NCBI RefSeq assembly: GCF_000725495.1
Contig: NZ_JNZD01000005.1
Span: 596,172-660,171, forward strand
Origin: Streptomyces aureus
GTDB lineage: Bacteria; Actinomycetota; Actinomycetes; Streptomycetales; Streptomycetaceae
Length of the DNA stretch: 64,000 nt
Reading direction: 5' to 3'
The notes below the pieces were generated by a model, which had not been told where the DNA came from, ran no database searches, and was given only the letters and a program-made list of their open reading frames with translations. The translations under genes were made by a program, and so were the position numbers. Shown one piece after another: positions 15,658-23,887 of this stretch (the first letter of the stretch is position 1; each line of letters opens with the position of its first letter).

Positions 15658-17868
15658 GTGCCCCGCTTCAGCATCATCGTCCCCGTCTTCAAGGTGCAGG
15701 GCTTTCTGCGCGAGTGTCTCGACTCGGTCCTGGAGCAGTCGTACCCGGACATCGAGGTCATCGCCGTCGACGACTGCTCCCCGGACGGCTGCGGCGCGAT
15801 CCTCGACGAGTACGCGGCCCGCGACCCCCGGGTGCGGGTGCTGCACCTGCCGGAGAACGTGGGGCTCGGCCGGGCCCGCAACGCGGGGATGCCGCTCGCC
15901 GGCGGGGACTACCTCTTCTTCCTCGACAGCGACGACACCCTGACCCCGGGCGCGCTGCGCGCCATGGCCGACCGCCTGGACGAGACCGCCGACCCGGACG
16001 TGCTGGTCTTCGACTACGCGCGCACCTACTGGTGGGGCGGCACCCGCAGGAACGTGCTCGCGCGGGTGCTCGCGGAGGCCGGTCCCGGCACCTTCTCGGC
16101 GGCGGAGCACCCCGAGATCCTCGACCTGCTGATGGTCGTGTGGAACAAGGTCTACCGCCGGTCGTTCGTCGAACGGGAGGGCTTCGCGTTCCCGCCCGGG
16201 TACTACGAGGACACGCCGTGGACGTTCCCGGTGATGCTCAGCGCGGAGCGGATCGCGACGCTGGACCGGATCTGTCTGGCCTACCGGCAGCGGCGCCAGG
16301 GCAACATCCTGTCCACCACCAGCCGCAAGCACTTCGACATCCACGACCAGTACGAACGGGTCTTCGCGTTCGTCGCGGCCCGGCCGGAGCTGTCGTCCTG
16401 GCGGCCCTATCTGCACGCGAAGATGGGCGAGCACTGTCTCGACATCCTCTCCAAGGAGGACCGGCTGCCCGAGGCCGACAAGGCCGAGTTCTTCCGGCTG
16501 ACGGCGGCACTCTTCCGCAAGCACAGGTCCGGTCCCGTGCCGCCCGAACTGCGCGTCCTGGAGGGCGGTTTCACCCGCTACCGGGTACGGCGGCAGGCGG
16601 GCCGGGCGGCCCAGGAACTCGGGCGCCGCGGACAGCAGGGCCGCCGGGTGCTCGCCGCCCGGGTCAAGAACGGCTGGTCGGCGGTGCACGCCCACCGCCC
16701 GCTGGACCCCCGGCTGGCCGTGTACTCGGCGTTCTCCCACCGGGGGGTCCTCGGTGATCCCGGCGCGGTGTACGCGGCGGCCCGCGAACTCGCCCCGGAG
16801 CTGCGCGGGGTGTGGGTGGTGCGCGACGCGGAGCAGGCGGCGCTGCTGCCGCCGGACACCGAGCACGTCCTGCTGGACTCGCTGCGCTACCGGCAGATCA
16901 CCGCGCGGGCCACGTACTTCGTGAACAACGTCAACTGGCCCGGCTCCCTGGTCAAGCGCCCCGGCAGCGTCCACATCCACACCCACCAGGGCACCCCGCT
17001 GAAGTACATGGCCGCGGACCTGTTGCACAAGCCGGGCGCGCGGCACGGCGTGGACGTGCCGCAGATGCTGCGCCGCGCCGACCGCTGGGACTACAGCCTG
17101 GTCGCCAACCGGCACTCGGAGCTGGTCTGGGACCGCGCCTACCCCTGTCACTTCACCTCGCTGCGCAGCGGGAGCCCGCGCAACGACGTCCTGGTCCGGG
17201 CCCGTCCCGAGGACACCGGGGCCGCCCGGGCCCGGCTGGGCGTCCCGGCCGGGAACCGGGTGGTGCTGTACGCGCCGACGCGCCGGGAGTACGTCCGCGG
17301 CGGGCACGCCGAGCGGCTGGACCTCGCGGCGTTCGCCGAGTGCCTGGGCGATGACCACACCCTGGTCGTGCGGCTGCATCCCTCGCTCGCGGAGGGTCCG
17401 GCGCGCGGGATGGGGCTGGCCGAGCTGCACCGGCGCGGGATCGTGGTCGACGCGACCGACGAGCCGCGCGTCGAGGACGTGATGCTGGCCGCCGACGCCC
17501 TGGTGAGCGACTACTCGGCCCTCCTGTTCGACTACGCCAACCTGGACCGCCCGATCGTCGTCCTCGCCGACGACTGGGGCGCGTACGCGGCCAGCCGGGG
17601 CGCCTACTTCGACATCACGGCCGACGCCCCCGGCCATGTGGCGCGCACGCAGAGCGAGTTGGAGCTGCTGTTCACCTCGGGGGCCTGGCGGGACGGTGAG
17701 TCGGAGCGGCTGCGGGCCGGATTCCGGGCCCGTTTCTGCGAGTTCGAGGACGGCAGGGCCGCCGAGCGGGTGGTGCGGACGCTGATGCTCGGCGAGCGGA
17801 CCGAGCCTCCGGCCGCGGTCGTCCCGGTGCCCGCGCAGACGGGCCACGACGTGCTCACCCCGTCATGA
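15658..17868 (+). CDS. GT2-TagF-like fusion (copy C) with altered active-site histidine
   Basis: Third tandem paralogue (736 residues). The start is the GTG at 15658, one base after the previous stop, with AGGA six bases upstream; translation opens with PRFSIIVPVFKVQGF. The GT2 domain is intact (VDDCSPD, LDSDD, YYEDTPWTFP). In the TagF-like half, the motif that reads QTQHGTPLK in copies A and B is HTHQGTPLK here: codons CAC CAG (443-444) replace CAG CAC, so the conserved histidine before Gly is glutamine. The second histidine (VVRLHPSL) and SDYSALLFDYANLDRP are kept. The GT2 half should work; transferase activity is doubtful or altered (inference). Similarity to copy A in the GT2 half is high. 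Confidence 0.9.
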   Translation: MPRFSIIVPVFKVQGFLRECLDSVLEQSYPDIEVIAVDDCSPDGCGAILDEYAARDPRVRVLHLPENVGLGRARNAGMPLAGGDYLFFLDSDDTLTPGALRAMADRLDETADPDVLVFDYARTYWWGGTRRNVLARVLAEAGPGTFSAAEHPEILDLLMVVWNKVYRRSFVEREGFAFPPGYYEDTPWTFPVMLSAERIATLDRICLAYRQRRQGNILSTTSRKHFDIHDQYERVFAFVAARPELSSWRPYLHAKMGEHCLDILSKEDRLPEADKAEFFRLTAALFRKHRSGPVPPELRVLEGGFTRYRVRRQAGRAAQELGRRGQQGRRVLAARVKNGWSAVHAHRPLDPRLAVYSAFSHRGVLGDPGAVYAAARELAPELRGVWVVRDAEQAALLPPDTEHVLLDSLRYRQITARATYFVNNVNWPGSLVKRPGSVHIHTHQGTPLKYMAADLLHKPGARHGVDVPQMLRRADRWDYSLVANRHSELVWDRAYPCHFTSLRSGSPRNDVLVRARPEDTGAARARLGVPAGNRVVLYAPTRREYVRGGHAERLDLAAFAECLGDDHTLVVRLHPSLAEGPARGMGLAELHRRGIVVDATDEPRVEDVMLAADALVSDYSALLFDYANLDRPIVVLADDWGAYAASRGAYFDITADAPGHVARTQSELELLFTSGAWRDGESERLRAGFRARFCEFEDGRAAERVVRTLMLGERTEPPAAVVPVPAQTGHDVLTPS

Positions 17869-17974
17869 GCGGCCCCGCGACCGGCCCGGCCCCCGGACCG
17901 CACCGAGAACCCCGCACGCGTCCGGCGGCGACCGCCCCGCCCACGGACCTGCGCGGCACCCCAGGAACGACACC

Positions 17975-19384
17975 GTGAACGACCCCCGGAACGAATCCAT
18001 GGACGAAGCCGTGAACCAGCCCGTGAACCACCCGTCGGGCCAGGCCCCGGACCGCGCCCCGGGGACGGCCGGGCGTTCCCGCCGGTTCCGGGCACGGGCA
18101 CCGCGGATGCCGCGTACGGCCCGGGGCCGGGTGATCCTGATCGCCGTCGTCTTCGCCGTGCTCCAGCTCGCCAACGTCACCAACCGGGACACCCCCGACA
18201 CCAAGAACTACCTGACCTACGCACTGAGCCTGCGGGGCGAGACGAAGCAGCGCGCCGCCGAGCTGACCATCGACTACGTCTGCGCGGGCAAGGCGTCCGT
18301 GGCCCGCCGCAACCAGGCCGTCGACCCGGTGCGCTTCCACCGCCCGAGCCCGACCCGGCGGGTCGAGGCCGAGTGCCGGCGCGAGCAGTGGCGGGGCGTG
18401 TCCGCGCGGCTGGCGGCCGGGACGACGGGCCACACCGTGCCGTTCATGCCGCCCCGCTTCATGCGGATCTTCGAGGCCCGGCCGGGGTATCCGGTGTTCC
18501 TCATGCCGTTCGTCACCGTGCTGGGGGTGACCTGGGGCCTGTGGGCCTCGGCCGTCGTCGTGACGGTGGCCGGGGGCGTGCTCGTCTTCCTCGTCCTGCG
18601 CACCCTGGGCACCTCGGCCGGCGCGGCCCTGACCGGGCAGGCGCTCTACTACGTCCTGCCGTGCGGCACGACGGCGATGCGCCCGATGACCGAGGGCCTG
18701 ATGATGGCCGTGACCCTCGCCGCCCTGTGGGGCTGCGCCCTGGTGCTCCGGGGCCGGGCGCGGGCCGGGACCTGGCTGGCCGGCGGTTCCCTGGCCGTCC
18801 TCTTCACCGTGAAGCACTCGCAGGCGCTGTTCCTCGGCCTGTGCCTGGGCGCCGCCTGCGTGGGGCTGATGGCGCGCCGGCGGCGGTGGGGCGGAGGGCT
18901 CAGGGCCCTCGGCGTGGTGGCGGGCTGCGGGGTGCTGGCCACCGTGCTGCTCGCGAACCTGCTGCACTACCCGTCCCAGTCGGAGAGCGTTCAGGATCTG
19001 CTCACCGGGCATTACGCACGTCCGGACCGGCTCCGTCCGTGGCCGGAGTTCCTCCATCTGGAGTCCGCCTTCTGGATCGAGTGGACCCGCCGCCAGCTGT
19101 GGGAGCCGCTGTTCCTCGCCTCGGTGGTGGCGGCCGCGTGGGGAGCGCTGCGCAGGCACCGGGCCTTCGGTGTCTTCCTGATCGCGGCGGCGGGCACCGG
19201 GGTGCTCAACCAGGCCGCCCACCCGGACATCAACGTGTGGGGCGAGCGGCTGATCGTGCTGCTGTGGCTGCTGCCGGCGGTGGGTCTTCCGCTGCTCCTG
19301 GACGCGGTCGTCCGGCCGGGCGCGCGGACGTTTGGCGGCCTGGTTCCGGGCCCGGCGCGCCGGGAGACCGAGGTCGCCCGATGA
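17975..19384 (+). CDS. Polytopic membrane protein, probable GT-C-type glycosyltransferase
   Basis: Membrane protein of 469 residues starting at the GTG at 17975, with AGGA eight bases upstream. After a basic, disordered N-terminus (1-50) the first span (VILIAVVFAVLQLANV) is followed by an outer loop NRDTPDTKNYLTYA, an acidic-motif arrangement like that of polyprenyl-phosphate-sugar-dependent GT-C enzymes. Another eight or so hydrophobic segments follow. The exact family cannot be named from sequence alone; a role in adding sugars to an exported polymer is inferred from the neighbouring GT2-TagF genes and the similarly built gene downstream. Confidence 0.75.
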   Translation: MNDPRNESMDEAVNQPVNHPSGQAPDRAPGTAGRSRRFRARAPRMPRTARGRVILIAVVFAVLQLANVTNRDTPDTKNYLTYALSLRGETKQRAAELTIDYVCAGKASVARRNQAVDPVRFHRPSPTRRVEAECRREQWRGVSARLAAGTTGHTVPFMPPRFMRIFEARPGYPVFLMPFVTVLGVTWGLWASAVVVTVAGGVLVFLVLRTLGTSAGAALTGQALYYVLPCGTTAMRPMTEGLMMAVTLAALWGCALVLRGRARAGTWLAGGSLAVLFTVKHSQALFLGLCLGAACVGLMARRRRWGGGLRALGVVAGCGVLATVLLANLLHYPSQSESVQDLLTGHYARPDRLRPWPEFLHLESAFWIEWTRRQLWEPLFLASVVAAAWGALRRHRAFGVFLIAAAGTGVLNQAAHPDINVWGERLIVLLWLLPAVGLPLLLDAVVRPGARTFGGLVPGPARRETEVAR

Positions 19385-19468
19385 GGTGATCCAGGGCTAG
19401 GCGGCCGATCGGGGCGGGCATATACGGCAGATGCCGCAAACCGCCCACCCCTGCTCCCCCACCGCCCG

Positions 19469-21154
19469 ATGAGCGCCGAGGTCGCCACCCGGCGGGAGGC
19501 CGCCCGCGGCGCGACCGCGCTGCGGGGCCGACGCGCCTGGCGGCCGACGCCGTACCAGGTCGCCGGCGGTCTGTTCTGGCTGGTGATGACGCTCGCCTAC
19601 TGGCGGATCCCGCTCTGCTGCGACGCGGGCCAGCACGCGGCGGTCGTCGAGCGCCTGCGGGCCGACCTGCTGCACCCGCGGCACCCGATGGCGGACCTGC
19701 CGGGCGCGGGCAGCCCGTACTACTCGCCCTACGCGGTGGCCCAGGGCGCCGTCGCCCGGCTGACCGGTCTCGGCGGCTGGGCGCTGGTGCGGCTGTCCGG
19801 GCCCGTCAACCTGCTGGTGCTGCTCACGGGCATCGGACGCTTCACCCGCGTACTGACACCCCGGCGCCTCGCCCCGGTTCTGTGCCTGGGCGCGATGCTG
19901 CTGCTGTGGGGCACCGAGCGGGCCTGGTGGAGCGGCTACCTCGGGCTGATGTCGATGACCGGCAACCTGGGCTACCCCTCGACGTTCGCCATCGGACTGG
20001 CCTTCTGGGCCTGGGCGTTCACGGGCCGGCGCGCGGCCGGCGGCGGCGGCCCCGTCCGGTTCGTGGGACCGGGCGGCCTCGGGAGCCCGTGGGGGTACGC
20101 GGCCCTCGGCGCCCTGTACGGGCTGATCCTGCTCGTGCACCCGATCACGTCGGTCGCGGCGGTGCTCGGCGCGGTGGCGTTCGTGGCGGGCGGGCAGCGC
20201 GCCTGGCGTCCCGCGGTGGTGTTCCGCTGGCTGCTCGCGGCCGCGGTGGCGCTCCTCGTGGCGTACGGCTGGCCGTACTTCGACGTCTTCGCGCTGACGG
20301 GGGACCGCAGCGTGGACGCCATGCACGAGCAGTTGTACGACCGGATGCCCGGGCACTTCTGGCTGGCGCTGGCCGGGGTGCCCGCGCTGTGGCTGCGGGC
20401 CCGGCGCGCCCGCCGTCGCGGGGAACCGGGCCGGCGGGACCCGCTGGTGCTGATGTTCGCGCTGGAGTGCGCGGTGGTGACGTACGGCTGGGTGAGCGGG
20501 CACTACACGTACGGCAGGATCCTCGGGCTCACGCTGGTGCCGCTGCAGTTCGCGCTCGGGGTGGAGCTGGCGGAGCCGCGGCCGTGGGGGCCCTGGCGGC
20601 GACTGCTGGGCGGGGCGGCGGCCGCGGGCGCCCTGACCGGGTTCCTGGCCGTGCACGCCGGGGCGGTGGTGCCGCGCTCGCTGGACCCGGTCGGCTTCGC
20701 CCAGCCGCCGCGCTGGCCGACGTACGACTGGGCGGCGCGGCACATCCGGCCCGGCGAGGCGGTGATCGCGGACGGGTACTACTCGGTCCATCTGCTCGCG
20801 GGCTACGGGCCGGACCTCGCGGCGCCCGCCTGGCCCGACCCTGCGCTGGCCGAGAGCGAGCGGCTGCGCCGGCTCTCGGCGGTGCGCGCCTATCTCGCCC
20901 CGGACTCGACCCGGGCCGAGCGCACGGCCGTCGCCCGCCGGTACCACGCCCGCTGGCTGCTGCTGACGCGCTGGCGGACGGTGCCGGAGGAGGCGACGGT
21001 GGTGGCGTGGAGCCCGGAGACCGGGGAGGTGCTGGCCCGGATCGGCGGGGGGACCGGCACCCGCGCCGGGACGACGGCCGGTGCAGTGACCGTCGAACGG
21101 CACGGTGCGGGTGCCGGCGCGAAGGCCGGCGCGGGGGTCCGTACCGCTCGATGA
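19469..21154 (+). CDS. Polytopic membrane protein, possible GT-C-type glycosyltransferase
   Basis: Membrane protein of 561 residues with about ten hydrophobic segments. After the first span comes the outer loop CCDAGQHAAVVERL, then GSPYYSPYAVAQG, an arrangement reminiscent of GT-C transferases. The C-terminal ~130 residues are soluble and outside (HIRPGEAVIADGYYS), as in many such enzymes. The ATG at 19469 has no clear Shine-Dalgarno sequence, so the start is uncertain. It follows the previous membrane gene by 84 bp on the same strand and is likely in the same operon. Family assignment is tentative. Confidence 0.7.
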   Translation: MSAEVATRREAARGATALRGRRAWRPTPYQVAGGLFWLVMTLAYWRIPLCCDAGQHAAVVERLRADLLHPRHPMADLPGAGSPYYSPYAVAQGAVARLTGLGGWALVRLSGPVNLLVLLTGIGRFTRVLTPRRLAPVLCLGAMLLLWGTERAWWSGYLGLMSMTGNLGYPSTFAIGLAFWAWAFTGRRAAGGGGPVRFVGPGGLGSPWGYAALGALYGLILLVHPITSVAAVLGAVAFVAGGQRAWRPAVVFRWLLAAAVALLVAYGWPYFDVFALTGDRSVDAMHEQLYDRMPGHFWLALAGVPALWLRARRARRRGEPGRRDPLVLMFALECAVVTYGWVSGHYTYGRILGLTLVPLQFALGVELAEPRPWGPWRRLLGGAAAAGALTGFLAVHAGAVVPRSLDPVGFAQPPRWPTYDWAARHIRPGEAVIADGYYSVHLLAGYGPDLAAPAWPDPALAESERLRRLSAVRAYLAPDSTRAERTAVARRYHARWLLLTRWRTVPEEATVVAWSPETGEVLARIGGGTGTRAGTTAGAVTVERHGAGAGAKAGAGVRTAR

Positions 21155-21187
21155 CGGACCGTCCGGCACCGGCCTGCTCGGGGCCGG

Positions 21188-21601
21188 TTACTCGATGACG
21201 AACTCGACCGGGATGTTGCCGCGGGTGGCGTTGGAGTAGGGGCAGACCTGGTGGGCCTGCTCGACCAGCTTGCGTCCGGTGGCCTCGTCCACGGTGTCGG
21301 GCAGCTCGACGCGGAGGGTGACGGCCAGGCCGAAGCCCTCGCCCTGCTTGCCGATGCTCACCTCGCCGGTCACGGCGGCCTCGGTGACGTCGACCTTCGC
21401 GGCGCGGCCGACCAGGCCGAGGGCGCTCGCGAAACAGGCCGCGTACCCGGCGGCGAACAGCTGCTCGGGGTTGGTGCCCTGACCACTGCCGCCCATCTGC
21501 GCCGGGATGCCCAGCTGGAGGTCGAGCGTGCCGTCGGAGCTGACGGCACGGCCCTCGCGGCCGTGGGTGGCGGTGGCGACGGCGGTGTAGAGCGCGTCCA
21601 T
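21188..21601 (-). CDS. ohrA: Organic hydroperoxide resistance protein (Ohr)
   Basis: Thiol peroxidase of the Ohr/OsmC family (137 residues) that reduces organic hydroperoxides in the cytoplasm. It has both catalytic cysteines in family context: AAGYAACFASA (C56) and AHQVCPYSNATRG (C120), plus NPEQLFAAGYAAC. The start is the ATG at 21601 with AGGGA eight bases upstream; a TTG 18 bases earlier is less likely. It is transcribed divergently from the MarR-type gene ohrR with a palindrome between them, the standard ohrA-ohrR arrangement. Confidence 0.95.
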   Translation of the reverse strand: MDALYTAVATATHGREGRAVSSDGTLDLQLGIPAQMGGSGQGTNPEQLFAAGYAACFASALGLVGRAAKVDVTEAAVTGEVSIGKQGEGFGLAVTLRVELPDTVDEATGRKLVEQAHQVCPYSNATRGNIPVEFVIE

Positions 21602-21677
21602 GGGGACCATCCCTCTCAAGTCGTGGTTCCTGCGGCTGCCGCCGGTCTCGGCGGCCTCACGAACAGAATTAGAGCAC

Positions 21678-21705
21678 GCAATTCAGTTGTGCACAACTCA
21701 ATTGC
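21678..21705. promoter_or_regulatory. OhrR operator between ohrA and ohrR
   Basis: A 28-bp palindrome with one mismatched pair: outer arms GCAATT / AATTGC and inner core AGTTGTGCACAACT. It is AT-rich against its surroundings and contains the CAATT/AATTG halves typical of OhrR sites. It covers the -35 region of ohrR and the promoter area of ohrA, so OhrR would repress both genes. Confidence 0.85.
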
Positions 21706-21715
21706 TCGCCAGGGC

Positions 21716-21727
21716 TATCCTGGGGGC
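21716..21727 (+). promoter_or_regulatory. Leaderless -10 element of ohrR
   Basis: TATCCT at 21716-21721 fits the TANNNT -10 consensus and ends six bases before the ATG, with no Shine-Dalgarno sequence between. This predicts a leaderless ohrR transcript. Confidence 0.65.
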
Positions 21728-22240
21728 ATGACCGCGACACCCGCCCCGAGCCCCGGAGCCGCAGCTCCGGGCGACTTCCTCCGCCTGGACGAGCAGATCT
21801 GCTTCTCCCTGAACGCCGCCTCGCGCGCCTTCGGCGGCGTCTACCGCGTCCTGCTGAAGGACCTCGGCCTCACCTACCCGCAGTACCTGGTGATGCTGGT
21901 GCTCTGGGAGCACGGCGAGCTGCCCGTGAAGAAGGTCGGCGAGCATCTGCGGCTCGACTCGGGGACCCTCTCGCCGCTGCTGAAGCGGCTGGAGGCGGCG
22001 GGCCTCGTCCGGCGCGAGCGCAGCGCGCGCGACGAGCGGTCCGTGCAGGTGGGGCTCACCGAGGAGGGGGCCGCGCTGCGCGAGCGCGCGCTGGACGTGC
22101 CGCGCCGGATCGCCGCCGCTACCGGGGCGGACCTGGAGGAGATCCGGGCGCTGCGGGCCCGGCTCGACCTGCTGACGGAGGCACTGGACCGGGCGGCCCT
22201 GTCCGGACCGGCGCTGTCCGAGGCACCGGGATGTACGTAG
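21728..22240 (+). CDS. ohrR: MarR-family organic peroxide sensor OhrR
   Basis: Winged-helix repressor of 170 residues. The reactive cysteine expected near the N-terminus is present (C25 in LDEQICFSLNAAS). The recognition region reads VKKVGEHLRLDSGTLSPLLK, followed by the wing ERSARDERSV. Oxidation of the cysteine by organic hydroperoxides releases the protein from DNA in this family. The start is the ATG at 21728, placed by the -10 box six bases upstream. The 3' end overlaps the convergent membrane glycosyltransferase gene by 122 bp. Confidence 0.93.
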   Translation: MTATPAPSPGAAAPGDFLRLDEQICFSLNAASRAFGGVYRVLLKDLGLTYPQYLVMLVLWEHGELPVKKVGEHLRLDSGTLSPLLKRLEAAGLVRRERSARDERSVQVGLTEEGAALRERALDVPRRIAAATGADLEEIRALRARLDLLTEALDRAALSGPALSEAPGCT

Positions 22241-23795
22241 AACGGCGCACGTAGAGGCGTAGCACCACCCCGTCGCGGGCGATCCGCTCCACGCGCACGA
22301 ACCGCTCGCGGATCACGGCGACCTTGAGGCGCTCGGCGGCCTCGCCCGGACGCCAGGACCGGCGCGCCGCGAAGGGCGTGGCGACCACCCACACCCGGTC
22401 GAGCCGCTCCAGCCGGCGGCGCAGTTCGGCGGGCGGCGCCTCACGTCCGTAGAGCGTGCCGGAGGCGGGGGCGGGCACGCCGAGGGCGATGTCCCGGATG
22501 CCGTGGAAGCCCTTGGGATAGGCGAGCGCCGCGCGCCGCGCGAGCGAGGGCATGAACAGCACCGGGTCCCCGGGGCGCAGTTCGCGGTGGGCGACGACGG
22601 AGACGGCCGCCAGGTCGTCGGGGCGGCGGTCGGGGAGGTGGTCCTCGCGCAGCAGCGGGAGCTGGACGGCGAGGACGAGGGTCACGGCGAGGACGCCGGT
22701 GAGGACCGCGTGGGGCAGCAGTCGCGGCACCCGGTCCGCGAGGTGGTCGGCTCCGGCGGCCGCGAGCAGCGGGAGCCCGGCGAGGGCGTACAGGACGTAG
22801 CGCTCGTCGTAGAGCGGCCGCCAGTGCGACACCGTCAGCAGCACCCCCGGCGGCACGGCCGCCAGCGGCAGGGCGACGGCCGGGAGCGTGAGCTCCCCGC
22901 GCGGGGCCCGCTCGGGGCGGAAGGCGAGGGCGATCAGGACCAGGTACGGCACGATCACCAGCCGGGCCGGTCCGGTGAACAGCCCGAGCAGCCGCTGGAC
23001 GCTCGTGAGGTCGGTGCGGGCCAGCCAGGCGACCTGGGCGGACTGGCCGTGGGAGACGAGGACCAGCGGCGCCAGGGCCAGGGCCACGGCCGCGGCGGCG
23101 AGGAGCCAGGCCCGGCCCACCCGCAGCGGGACCCGGGCGAGCGCCAGGGTGGTGGCGTGGGCGAGGAGCAGGAGCAGGGCCATCTCGTGCAGCAGGCAGG
23201 TGGCGGTGGTGGCCGCCGCGTAGGCGCACCAGGGTCCCGTCCGGGTGGAGCGGGCGGCCCGGACCAGCAGCAGGGTCGCTCCGGCCGCCCCGGCCGCGAC
23301 GAGCGCGTAGGAGCGGCCCTCCTGGGCGAAGTGGCCGGTCATGGGGGTGACGGCGTACAGCAGACCCGCCCACAGGCCGACGCGCGGGCGGCCGAGGCGG
23401 ACGCCGAGCGCGGCGACGAGCCCGGCGGTCGCGGCGGCGCCGCAGACGGAGGGCAGGCGCAGGGCGACCTCGCCGGGGTGCGGGGCGAGGGCCGCGTGCA
23501 TGAGCAGGTAGTACAGGCCGTGCACGGCGTCCACGGTGTGCAGCAGGTGCCAGATCTGCGGGACCGAGCGCTGCGCGACCTGGAAGGTCACCGCCTCGTC
23601 GCGCCACATGCCGCCGCGGTCGAGCCCCCACAGGCCGATCGCGAGCATGACCAGGACGGGCACGAGGACGGACAGGACGCGGGCCGGCGTCTCCGACGGC
23701 GGGGCGGCCGGCGGACGGGCCGGCGGGCCCCCGGAGACCGGGGGTCCGGTCACGGTCCGGCGAGCCGTCGACGGCCTCATCCACGCATACACCAT
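22119..23795 (-). CDS. GT39/ArnT-like polytopic membrane glycosyltransferase
   Basis: Membrane protein of 558 residues. After a proline-rich N-terminus and a first span (LSVLVPVLVMLAIGLWGL) comes RGGMWRDEAVTF, the Asp-Glu signature in the first outer loop of GT39/ArnT/PMT enzymes that use polyprenyl-phosphate sugars. HFAQEGRSYAL in a later loop is also typical. About ten to eleven spans precede a soluble C-terminal domain. The ATG at 23795 is used; ATG 23780 is an alternative. The stop at 22119 lies inside convergent ohrR, so the last ~40 codons overlap it. Probably decorates an exported polymer (inference). Confidence 0.82.
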   Translation of the reverse strand: MVYAWMRPSTARRTVTGPPVSGGPPARPPAAPPSETPARVLSVLVPVLVMLAIGLWGLDRGGMWRDEAVTFQVAQRSVPQIWHLLHTVDAVHGLYYLLMHAALAPHPGEVALRLPSVCGAAATAGLVAALGVRLGRPRVGLWAGLLYAVTPMTGHFAQEGRSYALVAAGAAGATLLLVRAARSTRTGPWCAYAAATTATCLLHEMALLLLLAHATTLALARVPLRVGRAWLLAAAAVALALAPLVLVSHGQSAQVAWLARTDLTSVQRLLGLFTGPARLVIVPYLVLIALAFRPERAPRGELTLPAVALPLAAVPPGVLLTVSHWRPLYDERYVLYALAGLPLLAAAGADHLADRVPRLLPHAVLTGVLAVTLVLAVQLPLLREDHLPDRRPDDLAAVSVVAHRELRPGDPVLFMPSLARRAALAYPKGFHGIRDIALGVPAPASGTLYGREAPPAELRRRLERLDRVWVVATPFAARRSWRPGEAAERLKVAVIRERFVRVERIARDGVVLRLYVRRSTYIPVPRTAPVRTGPPGPVPPSAGRAGPAAPGSPPGPPR

Positions 23796-23887
23796 GAGCG
23801 CAATTTTTTGCTATTAAACAACCTTTGATCGGTATTGACGCGTATTGCACGGGATGACCCATCCATGCGGCTTACGATCCGGGCTTG

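Noticed and set aside
10079..17847. Long minus-strand frames (10079-13717, 12909-15881, 15646-17847) opposite the triple GT2-TagF genes
   Set aside because: All three plus-strand genes carry full GT2 and TagF motifs; the minus frames are low-complexity shadows.
21251..21727. Extension of ohrR upstream through ohrA
   Set aside because: The frame runs antisense through ohrA; the -10 box and the OhrR family N-terminus place the start at 21728.
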